37,276 nucleotides of DNA, taken from the NCBI GenBank assembly GCA_023247475.1, contig JAHFGK010000001.1, forward strand, positions 13,230-50,505, read 5' to 3'. Every line of letters begins with the position of its first letter. Position 1 is the first letter of the stretch. This document shows positions 25,498-34,869 of the stretch, piece after piece. The stretch comes from Candidatus Omnitrophota bacterium (GTDB lineage: Bacteria; Omnitrophota; Gorgyraeia; Zapsychrales; JAHFGK01). The notes below the pieces were generated by a model. It ran no database searches and was not told the DNA's origin. It saw only the letters and a list, made by a program, of their open reading frames with translations. The position numbers and the translations under genes are program-made.

Positions 25498-27354
25498 ATG
25501 ATGAGAACAATTATGATTAATTTTATAAGTGGAGTCCTGTTTATATTCTTCCTAGCGGTTTGCCAAGCACAGGCGGACGTTTTACCTATCCTGCGGGACG
25601 AAGGTCTTCCCCATGCTGAAGATGATCTTTTACTCTGGCCATTCTTCGGACAGGGAAACCCTGACAATGGTGTGGTTACGGAGATTCAAGAACAGACTTC
25701 GCCCGAAGGCGTTAAATTTTTACGTTTTTCCAAGGGAACAACTTATAAGGGCGGCGGTTTGTTTTTTTGCGGCGCAGCTGTTTGTGAAAAAGATTTAAGC
25801 CGGTTCCAAAATGGGAATCTTGAATTTTTGGTCCGGGTCAATGGTCAATTAAAAGTGGAAGTAGAAGCCCCTAAGGGCAATAAGAGTTCCGTTCTGATCA
25901 ATGGTAACGGCCCTTGGCAGAAGATATCGATTCCGTTAAGTAGCTTTGCCGTTGATTTTACCAGAGTCTACGGTCCTTTTCTCATCACGGCTGAGAATGT
26001 CGCATCTACCTTTTCCTTTGATGTGGATAATGTGCGGTGGACAGTTCCTTTACGTAATTATGAAAATCATACCGTCGTTTCGATTGATAATGGTCAACTC
26101 AAAGTTAACGGAGTGCCTTTTATCGCCAGAGGTGTGGCCAGTGATTTCACCCCGGTAGGAAAATATGGCCCAGCGTATCTGTGGTCAGAAGATCCGGTCA
26201 GCTATACAGCCGATATTACCTTGATGAAGGAATTGGGTGTGAACGTTGTGCGATTATATTCTCCACCCACCAATAGTGCTGCCTTAGATGCTTTTTATGA
26301 AGCGGGGATTTATGTTATTGTGGGTTTTCCTGTTTTTACAAAATGGAATGCCAATAATCGATTTGTAGATTTTAGCAACCCAACAGTCCAGCAAAATAAC
26401 AGGGATAGATTTAAAGAAATGGTTGAAGATTGGGGCAAGCATCCGGCGGTGTTAATGTGGGTGATGGGAAATGAAGTCAATATCAATACGGATAGAACGA
26501 AAATGTCCGATTGGTATACCCTTGTTGAGAATGCTGCCACCGATGTCAAACAATTAGAGCAAGGTATGGATAATAAACATTTGATTACTGTCGCCAATGC
26601 GGATGTATCAATTATACAAGATGTCACGACGTTTGACACTCTATTACAACATTTGGACTTATGGTCGGTTCATTTATACAGAGGAAAGTCATTTGGTCGG
26701 GTATTCGATGATTATAAGGCCTTGAATATCACAAAGCCGTTTATGGTGACCGAGTTTGGATGTGATGCGTACGATAAAAGAATCAATGATGAAAATCAGA
26801 CATTACAAGCGGATTATTTAGAGGCCCAATGGCAAGAGATTGAGCAACATTTAAAGAGGTCCGATAATACCGAACCACTCGTTGGGGCGTTTGTTTTTTC
26901 TTGGCGAGATGATTGGTGGAAAACTGGCAACGCCCATAATCAGCATGATACGGCTTGTGATTGGGATAATCCTGCTTATGCTGATCGCTGTATGAATGAA
27001 GAATGGTGGGGGATTTTAGGGATAACAACCAATCCCGATGAAAGAATTGAACGCGAGGCTTTTACCCGATTGAAAAATCTATGGAATCCACCGGTATTTA
27101 TTCGGGGAGATTCCAATGGAGATGGCTTAGTTAATATCTCTGACCCCATTATGACTTTAGAATATCTTTTTATTGGAGGCAAACCCCCAGCTTGTCTGGA
27201 TGCTGCGGATTCAAACGATACCGGAGACCTGGACATCTCTGATCCTATCCATACCTTATTCTATCTTTTTGTAGGTAACGTTGTTATACCGCCTCCATCT
27301 CCACCTCAACCAGGGCCGGATCCCACAGCGGATAATTTGGGATGTGGTAACTAG
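25498..27354 (+). CDS. Secreted glycoside hydrolase (GH2/GH5-like TIM barrel) with C-terminal dockerin-like repeats
   Basis: Signal peptide; LKVNGVPFIARGV...LMKELGVNVVRLY...HPAVLMWVMGNEVN...KPFMVTEFGCD (candidate acid/base and nucleophile Glu); C-terminus GDSNGDGLVNISDPIMTLEYLFIGG...ADSNDTGDLDISDPIHTLFYLFVG. Confidence 0.85.
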   Translation: MMRTIMINFISGVLFIFFLAVCQAQADVLPILRDEGLPHAEDDLLLWPFFGQGNPDNGVVTEIQEQTSPEGVKFLRFSKGTTYKGGGLFFCGAAVCEKDLSRFQNGNLEFLVRVNGQLKVEVEAPKGNKSSVLINGNGPWQKISIPLSSFAVDFTRVYGPFLITAENVASTFSFDVDNVRWTVPLRNYENHTVVSIDNGQLKVNGVPFIARGVASDFTPVGKYGPAYLWSEDPVSYTADITLMKELGVNVVRLYSPPTNSAALDAFYEAGIYVIVGFPVFTKWNANNRFVDFSNPTVQQNNRDRFKEMVEDWGKHPAVLMWVMGNEVNINTDRTKMSDWYTLVENAATDVKQLEQGMDNKHLITVANADVSIIQDVTTFDTLLQHLDLWSVHLYRGKSFGRVFDDYKALNITKPFMVTEFGCDAYDKRINDENQTLQADYLEAQWQEIEQHLKRSDNTEPLVGAFVFSWRDDWWKTGNAHNQHDTACDWDNPAYADRCMNEEWWGILGITTNPDERIEREAFTRLKNLWNPPVFIRGDSNGDGLVNISDPIMTLEYLFIGGKPPACLDAADSNDTGDLDISDPIHTLFYLFVGNVVIPPPSPPQPGPDPTADNLGCGN

Positions 27355-27394
27355 TGATGTGAATAGTTATATAATTAATAGAAATAACATTAAA

Positions 27395-27420
27395 GGGCGA
27401 CTCGAAAATTCGAGTCGCCC
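27395..27420 (+). terminator. Rho-independent terminator downstream of glycoside hydrolase gene
   Basis: GGGCGACTCGAAAATTCGAGTCGCCC followed by CTTCGTTTTTTT. Confidence 0.9.
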
Positions 27421-27560
27421 CTTCGTTTTTTTACAAAATAAAAGGGTTTCATTGCTGTGATTCTAAAATTTATGTTATATTAATCCCAATGAAAAAATAT
27501 ACTTCCCCTATCTCCCGCAGACACTAGGTGTCGGTGGGGATTTGTACAAAGGAATAGGTT

Positions 27561-28550
27561 ATGAAGAAGATCCTTTGGCTAATTTTTTTTAGTTTAATGA
27601 TTTTCGATATATCCGGCTGTAAAAAATTCCCAGATGGGTATCAAAGAGAATACTATGAAAATGGGACTTTAAAAAGTGAGGGATATTATAAGCACTGGGA
27701 AAAAGATGGACTTTTTAAAGCTTACGATGAACAAGGACAACTTGTGGGAGAGGCATCTTATAAGAACGATAAGGCAGAAGGAATTTGTAAAACCTATTAT
27801 GATCAGGGACAACTGAAAAGTATAGAAAATTATAAGGATGGAAAACGAGATGGAGAGGTTAAAACTTATTATAAAAACGGTCAATTGATGTCGGAAGCGC
27901 AGTACAGGGATGACCAACCGCAATGGGCCAAAGAATATTACACAAATGGGAAACTAAAGGCAGAATTGTTTTATAGAAATGGGAGACGGGGTGGAGTTTG
28001 CAAAATTTACAATGAAAAAGGGGCATTACATTTTGAGTGGAGTTATAAAGATGGTCAGCGACATGGATTGAGTCGGGGGTTTTATGAAAATGGTGTGATA
28101 AAAACAGAGTTGAATTATAAAGATGGCCTTAGAGATGGAGTTAGTAAAAAATTTTATAGGAACGGTAAGCTTCAAGGCGAGTGGAACTACAAATTAGGTC
28201 AACTCGATGGTCCAGCGACTGGTTACTATGAAAACGAAAAAGTGGAAGTCATTAATAATTATAAAGACGGTCAGGTAGAGGGAGTAAGTAAGCGTTTTTC
28301 GATGGGCGGTGTGTTAAAAATGGAATGGGATTATAAGAATGGCCAGTTAGATGGCATTATGAAAAAATATTTTCCCGATGGTAAATTGGAAAGTGAAAAA
28401 ACATACAAGAGAGGGAAATTAGATGGCATTACTCGAGAATATTACAAAGATGGTCAAGTGAAAGAGGAGATATTATACAAGGATAACAAACTGGTTAAGG
28501 TCAAAACATATGATAGAAGCGGAAAGCTTGTTTCGGAAAAGAACTCTTAA
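27561..28550 (+). CDS. MORN-repeat-variant lipoprotein (YwqK-like)
   Basis: Lipobox-like FDISGC; about 13 tandem 22-24 aa units such as GVSKKFYRNGKLQGEWNYKLGQLD. Confidence 0.88.
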   Translation: MKKILWLIFFSLMIFDISGCKKFPDGYQREYYENGTLKSEGYYKHWEKDGLFKAYDEQGQLVGEASYKNDKAEGICKTYYDQGQLKSIENYKDGKRDGEVKTYYKNGQLMSEAQYRDDQPQWAKEYYTNGKLKAELFYRNGRRGGVCKIYNEKGALHFEWSYKDGQRHGLSRGFYENGVIKTELNYKDGLRDGVSKKFYRNGKLQGEWNYKLGQLDGPATGYYENEKVEVINNYKDGQVEGVSKRFSMGGVLKMEWDYKNGQLDGIMKKYFPDGKLESEKTYKRGKLDGITREYYKDGQVKEEILYKDNKLVKVKTYDRSGKLVSEKNS

Positions 28551-28582
28551 CATCTACCTGTATTGTTATAATATTTAAAACA

Positions 28583-30757
28583 ATGAGCAAGATATGGTTC
28601 CCCCGCAGCATCACCTTTTTATCGGCATTTTTATTATTCCAAATTGAACTTATCATCGCTAAGGTCTTGTTACCTCTGTATGGTGGAAGTTATGCGGTTT
28701 GGGGGGCGTGTGTTGTTTTCTTTCAAGCTGTTCTCTTATTGGGTTATTTTTATGCCCATGTTGTTATTCAAAAGATAGGGATTGATCGGTATCGGTTCCC
28801 TCATACAATAATTTCGTTCGTACCACTCCTTACTTTTCCTGGTCGATCGTTGAAGATTGATCCTGCGTATTATCCAATCCCTTTGGTTATTAAAATTTTC
28901 TGGCAGTTACTTTTAAGTATAGGCCTCGTTTTTTTTATCTTATCCACGATGAGCATTATCTGGCAAAGTTGGTTGGAAAATTCTAATCTCCCCGAGCGAA
29001 GTAACCCTTATGCCTTATATGCGGTATCTAATTTTGGGTCGTTAACCGCTCTTTTAACATATCCTTTTCTTTTTGAATTATTCTTCGAGTTGAATACACA
29101 GTTAATGATTTGGAGACTCGGTTATTTGTGTTTGTTGGTCTTACAAATTATTGCTTTCTTTATCGTAAGAGTGTCCAGAGATGAACAGGAAAAATTGAAG
29201 GGGATGTTACATCTACCCCGGGGACAGATAGGACGTTGGTTCTTATTAGGAGCCGTTAGCGTTATCCTATTTTTAGCAGTCACAAATATTATTACGATGG
29301 AAATTTCCCCCATGCCTCTTTTATGGGTTATGCCACTAAGTATTTATCTCATTTCTTTCACTTTAAATTTTAAACATATGCCGTGGTGTCCTCGGTGGAT
29401 TTTGGAAAACATCCATTGGCCCTTGGGGTTGAGTGTTCTTTTCTATTTTTTTATTCAACAAGGTACTTTTCCTCTCATTTTAGAATTGATTTTCTGTTAT
29501 GGAATTTTGTTTATCTTATGTATGTATTGTCAAAATGAGTTGATAAGAACAAAACCATCACAGCAAGGAGGGTTAACCCTTTTTTATTTGACGATTTCTT
29601 TGGGAAGTTTTGCGGGAGGCATTTTTGTCAGTTGGATCATCCCTTTGATTACGACCTCCTATAGTGAATTTTTGGTCGGATTGATCCTGCTATGTTGGAC
29701 GATGGTTATGGGGGAAAGAAAACAAAAACTGGGACCTTATGAAATACGACTGATGATTTACCCTATCCTCTTTCTTGTGTTCTGGCCAATAGCCTTCTCA
29801 AACACTAATATATTTGGTTTGCTGTTGATTGTCGTTGTTTTTAAATTTATTTATTCTGAATTAAAAAAGAATCGACTGGCATTGCTGTTCGCCCATATTC
29901 TTATCTTGATTTATGCCCCTTTGTTAGTCTCTTTTTGGTCGAATAAATTTGAAATTTATAGCCATCGCGATTATTATGGTATGTTTCGTGTATTCGATTA
30001 CCACGGAACAAGATTACTTCAACACGGAATTACCGTGCACGGCGCTCAATATCTCGCTAAAGATGAACAAAATGAGCCTTTGGCCTATTATCATCGCCGT
30101 AGTCCCGTTGGGAAAGTTATGACCTCACCATTATTTCACTTTCATCGGATGGCGATGGTGGGCTTGGGGGCGGGGGCCTTGGCTGCGTATGCTCAGGAGG
30201 ATCAAGGAATTGATTTCCTTGAGTTGAATCAAGATATTGTCGATACTGCTCAACGGTATTTTTTTTATTTGAAGAAGTCTAAAGGAAAAATTAATTATAT
30301 CATTGGAGATGCGCGGGTATCCTTAACCCAAATCCCAGATCGAAAGTATGATTTTCTTGTGATGGATGCCTTCAATGGAGATGCTATTCCCACCCACTTA
30401 TTAACGGAAGAAGCCTTTGACCAATATCATAGAGTGTTGAATGTAAAAGGTATTATTCTTTTCCATCTCAGCAACAGATACTTAGATCTTGGGCCGGTTG
30501 TGTCCAAGACGGCTTACAATAGGCATGCCTTTGTAGCATACCAAATAAATCCCCAGTTTTCAGCGTATGAATATTCCTCAAAGTGGTTGGCAGTAACTTG
30601 GGATAAAGATAATTTTCAGAAGCTGATCTCACAGCTTCATTGGCAAGAAGTTGGTCAGGATAAAATAGGAATCCTAAGATCTTGGACTGACCAGTATACG
30701 AATATCTTGTCGGCAGTTAATGTGAATAGGATTGTGAGTGAATTGAAAAATTTTTAG
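28583..30757 (+). CDS. Membrane-fused spermidine-synthase-like protein (fused MFS/spermidine synthase type)
   Basis: Multi-TM N-terminal half; C-terminal VGLGAGALAAYAQEDQGIDFLELNQDIVDTAQRYF...IGDARVSL...YDFLVMDAFNGDAIPTHLLTEEAF. Confidence 0.88.
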   Translation: MSKIWFPRSITFLSAFLLFQIELIIAKVLLPLYGGSYAVWGACVVFFQAVLLLGYFYAHVVIQKIGIDRYRFPHTIISFVPLLTFPGRSLKIDPAYYPIPLVIKIFWQLLLSIGLVFFILSTMSIIWQSWLENSNLPERSNPYALYAVSNFGSLTALLTYPFLFELFFELNTQLMIWRLGYLCLLVLQIIAFFIVRVSRDEQEKLKGMLHLPRGQIGRWFLLGAVSVILFLAVTNIITMEISPMPLLWVMPLSIYLISFTLNFKHMPWCPRWILENIHWPLGLSVLFYFFIQQGTFPLILELIFCYGILFILCMYCQNELIRTKPSQQGGLTLFYLTISLGSFAGGIFVSWIIPLITTSYSEFLVGLILLCWTMVMGERKQKLGPYEIRLMIYPILFLVFWPIAFSNTNIFGLLLIVVVFKFIYSELKKNRLALLFAHILILIYAPLLVSFWSNKFEIYSHRDYYGMFRVFDYHGTRLLQHGITVHGAQYLAKDEQNEPLAYYHRRSPVGKVMTSPLFHFHRMAMVGLGAGALAAYAQEDQGIDFLELNQDIVDTAQRYFFYLKKSKGKINYIIGDARVSLTQIPDRKYDFLVMDAFNGDAIPTHLLTEEAFDQYHRVLNVKGIILFHLSNRYLDLGPVVSKTAYNRHAFVAYQINPQFSAYEYSSKWLAVTWDKDNFQKLISQLHWQEVGQDKIGILRSWTDQYTNILSAVNVNRIVSELKNF

Positions 30758-30794
30758 ATGTTCGAGTCTCGGAATTCCTAAGATACTGGCAAGA

Positions 30795-32342
30795 GTGAGG
30801 TGGCAAAGAATTATGAACTATTTAAATAGTAACTCTTTAAAGAAGTTAATTGTTAATTGGCAAATTAAATTTCAAAGATTAGGTTATCAGAGATGGTTGC
30901 TCATTTTTATCATCTTGGGGGTAGTTTTTCGCTTAATTGAATATCTGTCGATTCGATCGGTAGATCTCGATGAGGCAAATATTGCATATGGAATTAGTAA
31001 TTTTTCCTTCGAAGATTTAATGAAAAAGAAGCACGTATTACCCTATCCTTTTTTATTTCTTGTGTTTGAAAAATTAGCTATTTCTATCTCTAGAGACAAT
31101 GAATTATGCATAAGATTTTTTCCCTTTATATTTAGTCTTATTTCATTGTTGCTTTTTATAAAAATTGCCAAAAAAATTGTTAGCCAGAGAAGCTTTTTAA
31201 TTGCCGCTTATCTTTTTGCTGTCTGTCCGCACCTTATTTATTATTCTGCCGTGCTTAAGCAATATTCTTCCGATGTGGCTATGACGTTGTTATTTTATTG
31301 GGGTTATCTCAAATTTTGTTCAACAAAATTTGAGAATTTTCATGTTTTCTTATTTGCATTGATTGGGTGCTTCATTATGTGGATTTCATATCCTTTGGTA
31401 TTCATTATAGTAGGAGCCGGACTAAGTTTAATGATCTTTTTGTGGAAGGAAAGGGCTTGGGAGAAAATATGGCAACTTTTTATTATACATATTTTATGGG
31501 GCATTAATTTCATTTTCTATTATTTTCTATCTATTCGTTATGTCATTAATTATGGTACCAGCTCGCAAGGTGTGATCGATTATTGGAAAAATACTTTTTT
31601 ATCATTACCGGATTCCTTTTTAGGTGTTATACGACATATTTTTCACTTTCTGGGGTTATCCAGTCGTTTAGTGGGGATACCAGTGGAACCTCTAGGCGGA
31701 TTATTTTTGATCTTGGGTTTTTCATCGATGTGGCTTCAAAAGAGAAATTATTTTTTTCTTTTTTTCTCGCCCATCATCGTTACATTCATTGTTTCAGCCA
31801 TGCATAAATATCCATTAGAAAAAAGATTCTTGCTTTTTTGGATTCCAGCATTAATTATTTTTATGGCTGAAGGGATAAATGTTATTTGGAAAAAGGCAAA
31901 GGAAACTTCTCCGTTTCTTGGGATTATGCTTATGGGATTAGTTCTTATTCAACCTATTTCATTAGCTTATACCTTAAATTCATTTTTTGATGAAGAAATT
32001 AAACCAGTCATGGAATATATTAAAAAACATAAACAGGAGGGTGATATTGTATATGTCTATTATGGGGCAGCTCCTGCCTTCAAATATTATGCCAAACGTT
32101 ATGATTTTAAAGAAGGTGATTATTTGATAGGGATAAGTGCAAGAGGGGAAAATCCTAAAAGATATCTTCAGAATTTGTATCAATTAACAGGAAATAAAAG
32201 AGTATGGATTCTTTGGTCACATATTTACGGGCATGAGGACAAGATCTTAATCTTTTATTTGAATAATATTGGCCAAAGAAAAGATGCCGTTATAGGGGAA
32301 GGGGCTGCCGCATTCCTTTATGATTTAAGCGAGACCCGGTAA
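30795..32342 (+). CDS. GT39/ArnT-like membrane glycosyltransferase family protein (likely start 30813)
   Basis: Polytopic; RSVDLDEANIAYGI resembles the luminal D-E acid motif of GT-C enzymes; CPHLIYYSAVLKQYSSDVAMTLL typical of the family. Confidence 0.75.
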   Translation: MRWQRIMNYLNSNSLKKLIVNWQIKFQRLGYQRWLLIFIILGVVFRLIEYLSIRSVDLDEANIAYGISNFSFEDLMKKKHVLPYPFLFLVFEKLAISISRDNELCIRFFPFIFSLISLLLFIKIAKKIVSQRSFLIAAYLFAVCPHLIYYSAVLKQYSSDVAMTLLFYWGYLKFCSTKFENFHVFLFALIGCFIMWISYPLVFIIVGAGLSLMIFLWKERAWEKIWQLFIIHILWGINFIFYYFLSIRYVINYGTSSQGVIDYWKNTFLSLPDSFLGVIRHIFHFLGLSSRLVGIPVEPLGGLFLILGFSSMWLQKRNYFFLFFSPIIVTFIVSAMHKYPLEKRFLLFWIPALIIFMAEGINVIWKKAKETSPFLGIMLMGLVLIQPISLAYTLNSFFDEEIKPVMEYIKKHKQEGDIVYVYYGAAPAFKYYAKRYDFKEGDYLIGISARGENPKRYLQNLYQLTGNKRVWILWSHIYGHEDKILIFYLNNIGQRKDAVIGEGAAAFLYDLSETR

Positions 32343-32552
32343 GAAAATCTTGGCCAATTTGGTCTAACTATCTGACATTAAAAAAGTTATAAAATAAGGA
32401 AAGTCACATACAAAACTCTATGCCATTATAAAGTATTTTCTCGCGATAAGAAGCTTCCTACCCCCCCCACATAACTTAAATTGTCTTATTACCTCCTTTT
32501 ATGGCATACTTATAATAGAAGAGGTCTTTGGGAAAAAAGGAGGTGATCTAAG

Positions 32553-32837
32553 ATGAAAAAAGCCATTGCAATCGTTGTTGCTGTGGTATTCATCTTAAGT
32601 TATGCAGTACCTCTCTTTGCGTTACCGGCGTCAATCGAGAAGCTCTATGGGGGAACCAAAGAAGTTGTAACCTCTCCTATTGAGCTAGGGAAGGCTGCGG
32701 TAGATGGGGTAAAGGGTGTAGATACTTTACATCTTAAACCTTTCGGGTTGATTGGCGGTGTATTAAAGGGATCGATTTCCATGATCCATCATATTGTCTC
32801 CGGGACCAGGGATATTGTGACCTTCCCAATCAAATGA
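32553..32837 (+). CDS. Small exported protein resembling TIGR04073 (exosortase-system-associated) family
   Basis: Signal peptide; IEKLYGGTKEVVTSPIELGKA...LKPFGLIGGVLKGSISMIHHIVSGTRDIVTFPIK; AAAGGAGGTG RBS upstream. Confidence 0.65.
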   Translation: MKKAIAIVVAVVFILSYAVPLFALPASIEKLYGGTKEVVTSPIELGKAAVDGVKGVDTLHLKPFGLIGGVLKGSISMIHHIVSGTRDIVTFPIK

Positions 32838-32916
32838 TAGGGAGTTCCATAATCCGCTGCATAACGAAAAAAGTTTCGTCTTAAGTCGCACCTCACCAAA
32901 GTATCGAAGCTTTTTT

Positions 32917-32952
32917 AAGGGGGGCAATTCTCATACGAGAATTGCCCCCCTT
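32917..32952 (+). terminator. Rho-independent terminator downstream of TIGR04073-like gene
   Basis: AAGGGGGGCAATTCTC-ATAC-GAGAATTGCCCCCCTT, 16-bp perfect stem, then TTAATTTT. Confidence 0.88.
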
Positions 32953-33002
32953 AATTTTAATCTTTGTACGACCTCCCAAAGAGCGCCGCAACTTCGAAAA
33001 GA

Positions 33003-33034
33003 GGGAAGCCACGGCTGAACAGCCGTGGCTTCCC
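33003..33034 (-). terminator. Second perfect hairpin, probable terminator for the minus-strand gene ending at 33088
   Basis: GGGAAGCCACGGCT-GAAC-AGCCGTGGCTTCCC; on the minus strand followed by CTCTTTTCG. Confidence 0.6.
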
Positions 33035-33087
33035 ATTGTTTCCTGGCGCAGATACTCTAGCTTTTCAAGAGGTATTAAAAAAAATTC

Positions 33088-34692
33088 CTATAAGTCATCC
33101 TTTGTACCGAGAAAAAGTAGGTACTTGGGATGAAGTTGATTATAATACTGTGGATAAAGTAGCTCGAATAGATTATACATTTTCTCTGGGGGGTCGGTAG
33201 TTTTTCTTAACCATTTAACGTAAAATATTTTCACCACGGTTGGGTCTAAACCAAAGGAAAAATCAGCTTCTTGATTGTGTTGTTGCTTTAAATTTTGGAT
33301 ATTATTCCATACTAACAGAAGTATTTTAAGCCCATAGGTATTTCTAATAAACAGATTTGAAGTCAGATATGCATTAATAAGAATTAATACAACTAGAAGA
33401 ATACTGGTTAACCGTTTTAAAGCGATAGGTAAGCTTCCTTTTTTAAGATAGTTAAATGGGATAGAGATATAGATGAAGATGGTAAAAAAGACCCAGAAGA
33501 AATAATTATAATAAGAATTATCGCGTAAAATTCTTTCTATCCCACGTATGCTGATTCGTCCAAAACAAATCGAAAGGGCGAAAAAAAATAACATGACCAA
33601 TAAAAGGGTTAATATTTTCCATTTGTCTTTAAAGTAGTTTAAATACATCCCTTTATAGAGGATAAAAAAGTATATAAAGATCACCATAACTCCTGGAAAT
33701 ATCGGTATTAAATTCAGACCATGTATTGGAAAAATTCCTGTAGTTGGTATTAATATAAATGGTGGAAAAATAGCTGTGCGTTGCGCAAGATTAGTTACGC
33801 ATTGTGATGGGAAAATACCGACATATACCCACCAGAGTAAAGTCGGGAAAAATTTGAGAACAGCCAGCATAATATTTTTATTTTGAACAATAGACTGACC
33901 TTCTAAGGATAATTTAAATCCTCTGAAATAAAAATCCGATAAGTTGATCACTATATATAAAATACTTGGGATACACAGAAGGAATGCCATGGCCGCTTGA
34001 TGATGCTTGAATTGAAATGAACTTTTTTTTCCCGGGTTAGTTTTCGAATAGTCCAGTCTTTTAGCCTTTAAAGAAAAATAAAAATATATCGTAAACAAAA
34101 TACAGTAAATAACCCCCAGTTCATGAGTGAAGGTCGCTATTGTCAAAGGAATGAGGATTTTTAGGATATCCTTGAGCCGGATATTGGTTAGGGTAAGCAG
34201 TCTTTGAATTTGGTACAAGGATATTAGTATGCAGATAATGAAGATCAAGTATCCGTGGACATTAGTCCATATGACCATTTCAACACCGGCATGTAAGACT
34301 GAAAAAAATGTAGTAAGAAGGATAGCAAAAACGTTGTGATAGGTTTGCAGTAATAATTTCAAAAGCCACCAGAGAACGGTTAAATGAAGGAAAAATCCTG
34401 TTATTTGCCAATATATGAAGTGATATTCAAACAACCATTTTTCTGTGCCGAGGAAAATGTAAATAATAGGGCGAAATAACAAATCATCGCGCATGTCATA
34501 GGGCAAATCTAATCTATTCATGGCATAATTTTTAAGAGCCAGAGAGACCCAATCGTGCTGATTGGCAACGTTGGCAAGATAGGCTAATTGATCTGACCTT
34601 GGTAATTGAAAAAAGGATAGGTAATAGACGATAAGATTAAAGAAGGCTAAGGGGATAAAATAAAAGAGTAGTCTATTTTTATCGGTACGCAT
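33088..34692 (-). CDS. Polytopic membrane protein, possible GT-C type glycosyltransferase
   Basis: 534 aa with about 10 hydrophobic segments; QLPRSDQLAYLANVANQHDW near the N-terminus resembles a first-loop acidic region. Confidence 0.65.
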   Translation of the reverse strand: MRTDKNRLLFYFIPLAFFNLIVYYLSFFQLPRSDQLAYLANVANQHDWVSLALKNYAMNRLDLPYDMRDDLLFRPIIYIFLGTEKWLFEYHFIYWQITGFFLHLTVLWWLLKLLLQTYHNVFAILLTTFFSVLHAGVEMVIWTNVHGYLIFIICILISLYQIQRLLTLTNIRLKDILKILIPLTIATFTHELGVIYCILFTIYFYFSLKAKRLDYSKTNPGKKSSFQFKHHQAAMAFLLCIPSILYIVINLSDFYFRGFKLSLEGQSIVQNKNIMLAVLKFFPTLLWWVYVGIFPSQCVTNLAQRTAIFPPFILIPTTGIFPIHGLNLIPIFPGVMVIFIYFFILYKGMYLNYFKDKWKILTLLLVMLFFFALSICFGRISIRGIERILRDNSYYNYFFWVFFTIFIYISIPFNYLKKGSLPIALKRLTSILLVVLILINAYLTSNLFIRNTYGLKILLLVWNNIQNLKQQHNQEADFSFGLDPTVVKIFYVKWLRKTTDPPEKMYNLFELLYPQYYNQLHPKYLLFLGTKDDL

Positions 34693-34869
34693 TATTTCTA
34701 TTTATATAATGGAGAGAATACAAATATATAAAATCATAGCAATGCTGCCCTCAAAATACAATAAGATCTCACATTAATTGGTTGCAAAGATTTTGGTCTT
34801 TCCTTATAATCTTTTTCTGGGTCTTGAGATTTATCAATGCTTCCGACAAAACCAATCTAAGTCAGCTTC

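Noticed and set aside
27509-27540. Imperfect dyad CTCCCGCAGACACTAGGTGTCGGTGGGG upstream of the MORN lipoprotein as a riboswitch
   Set aside because: Only a short GACAC/GTGTC stem is solid; no match to a known riboswitch class that I can recognise.
32461-32468. C8 homopolymer upstream of the TIGR04073-like gene as a phase-variable promoter
   Set aside because: Single tract, no clear -35/-10 spacing around it; insufficient evidence.
32511-32516. TATAAT as a promoter -10 for 32553
   Set aside because: No acceptable -35 at 16-18 bp spacing (nearest TTGTCT is 24 bp away).
32942-33200. Plus-strand ORFs 32942-33133 and 32964-33200
   Set aside because: Run through two hairpins and then antisense to the 33088-34692 gene; no recognisable product.
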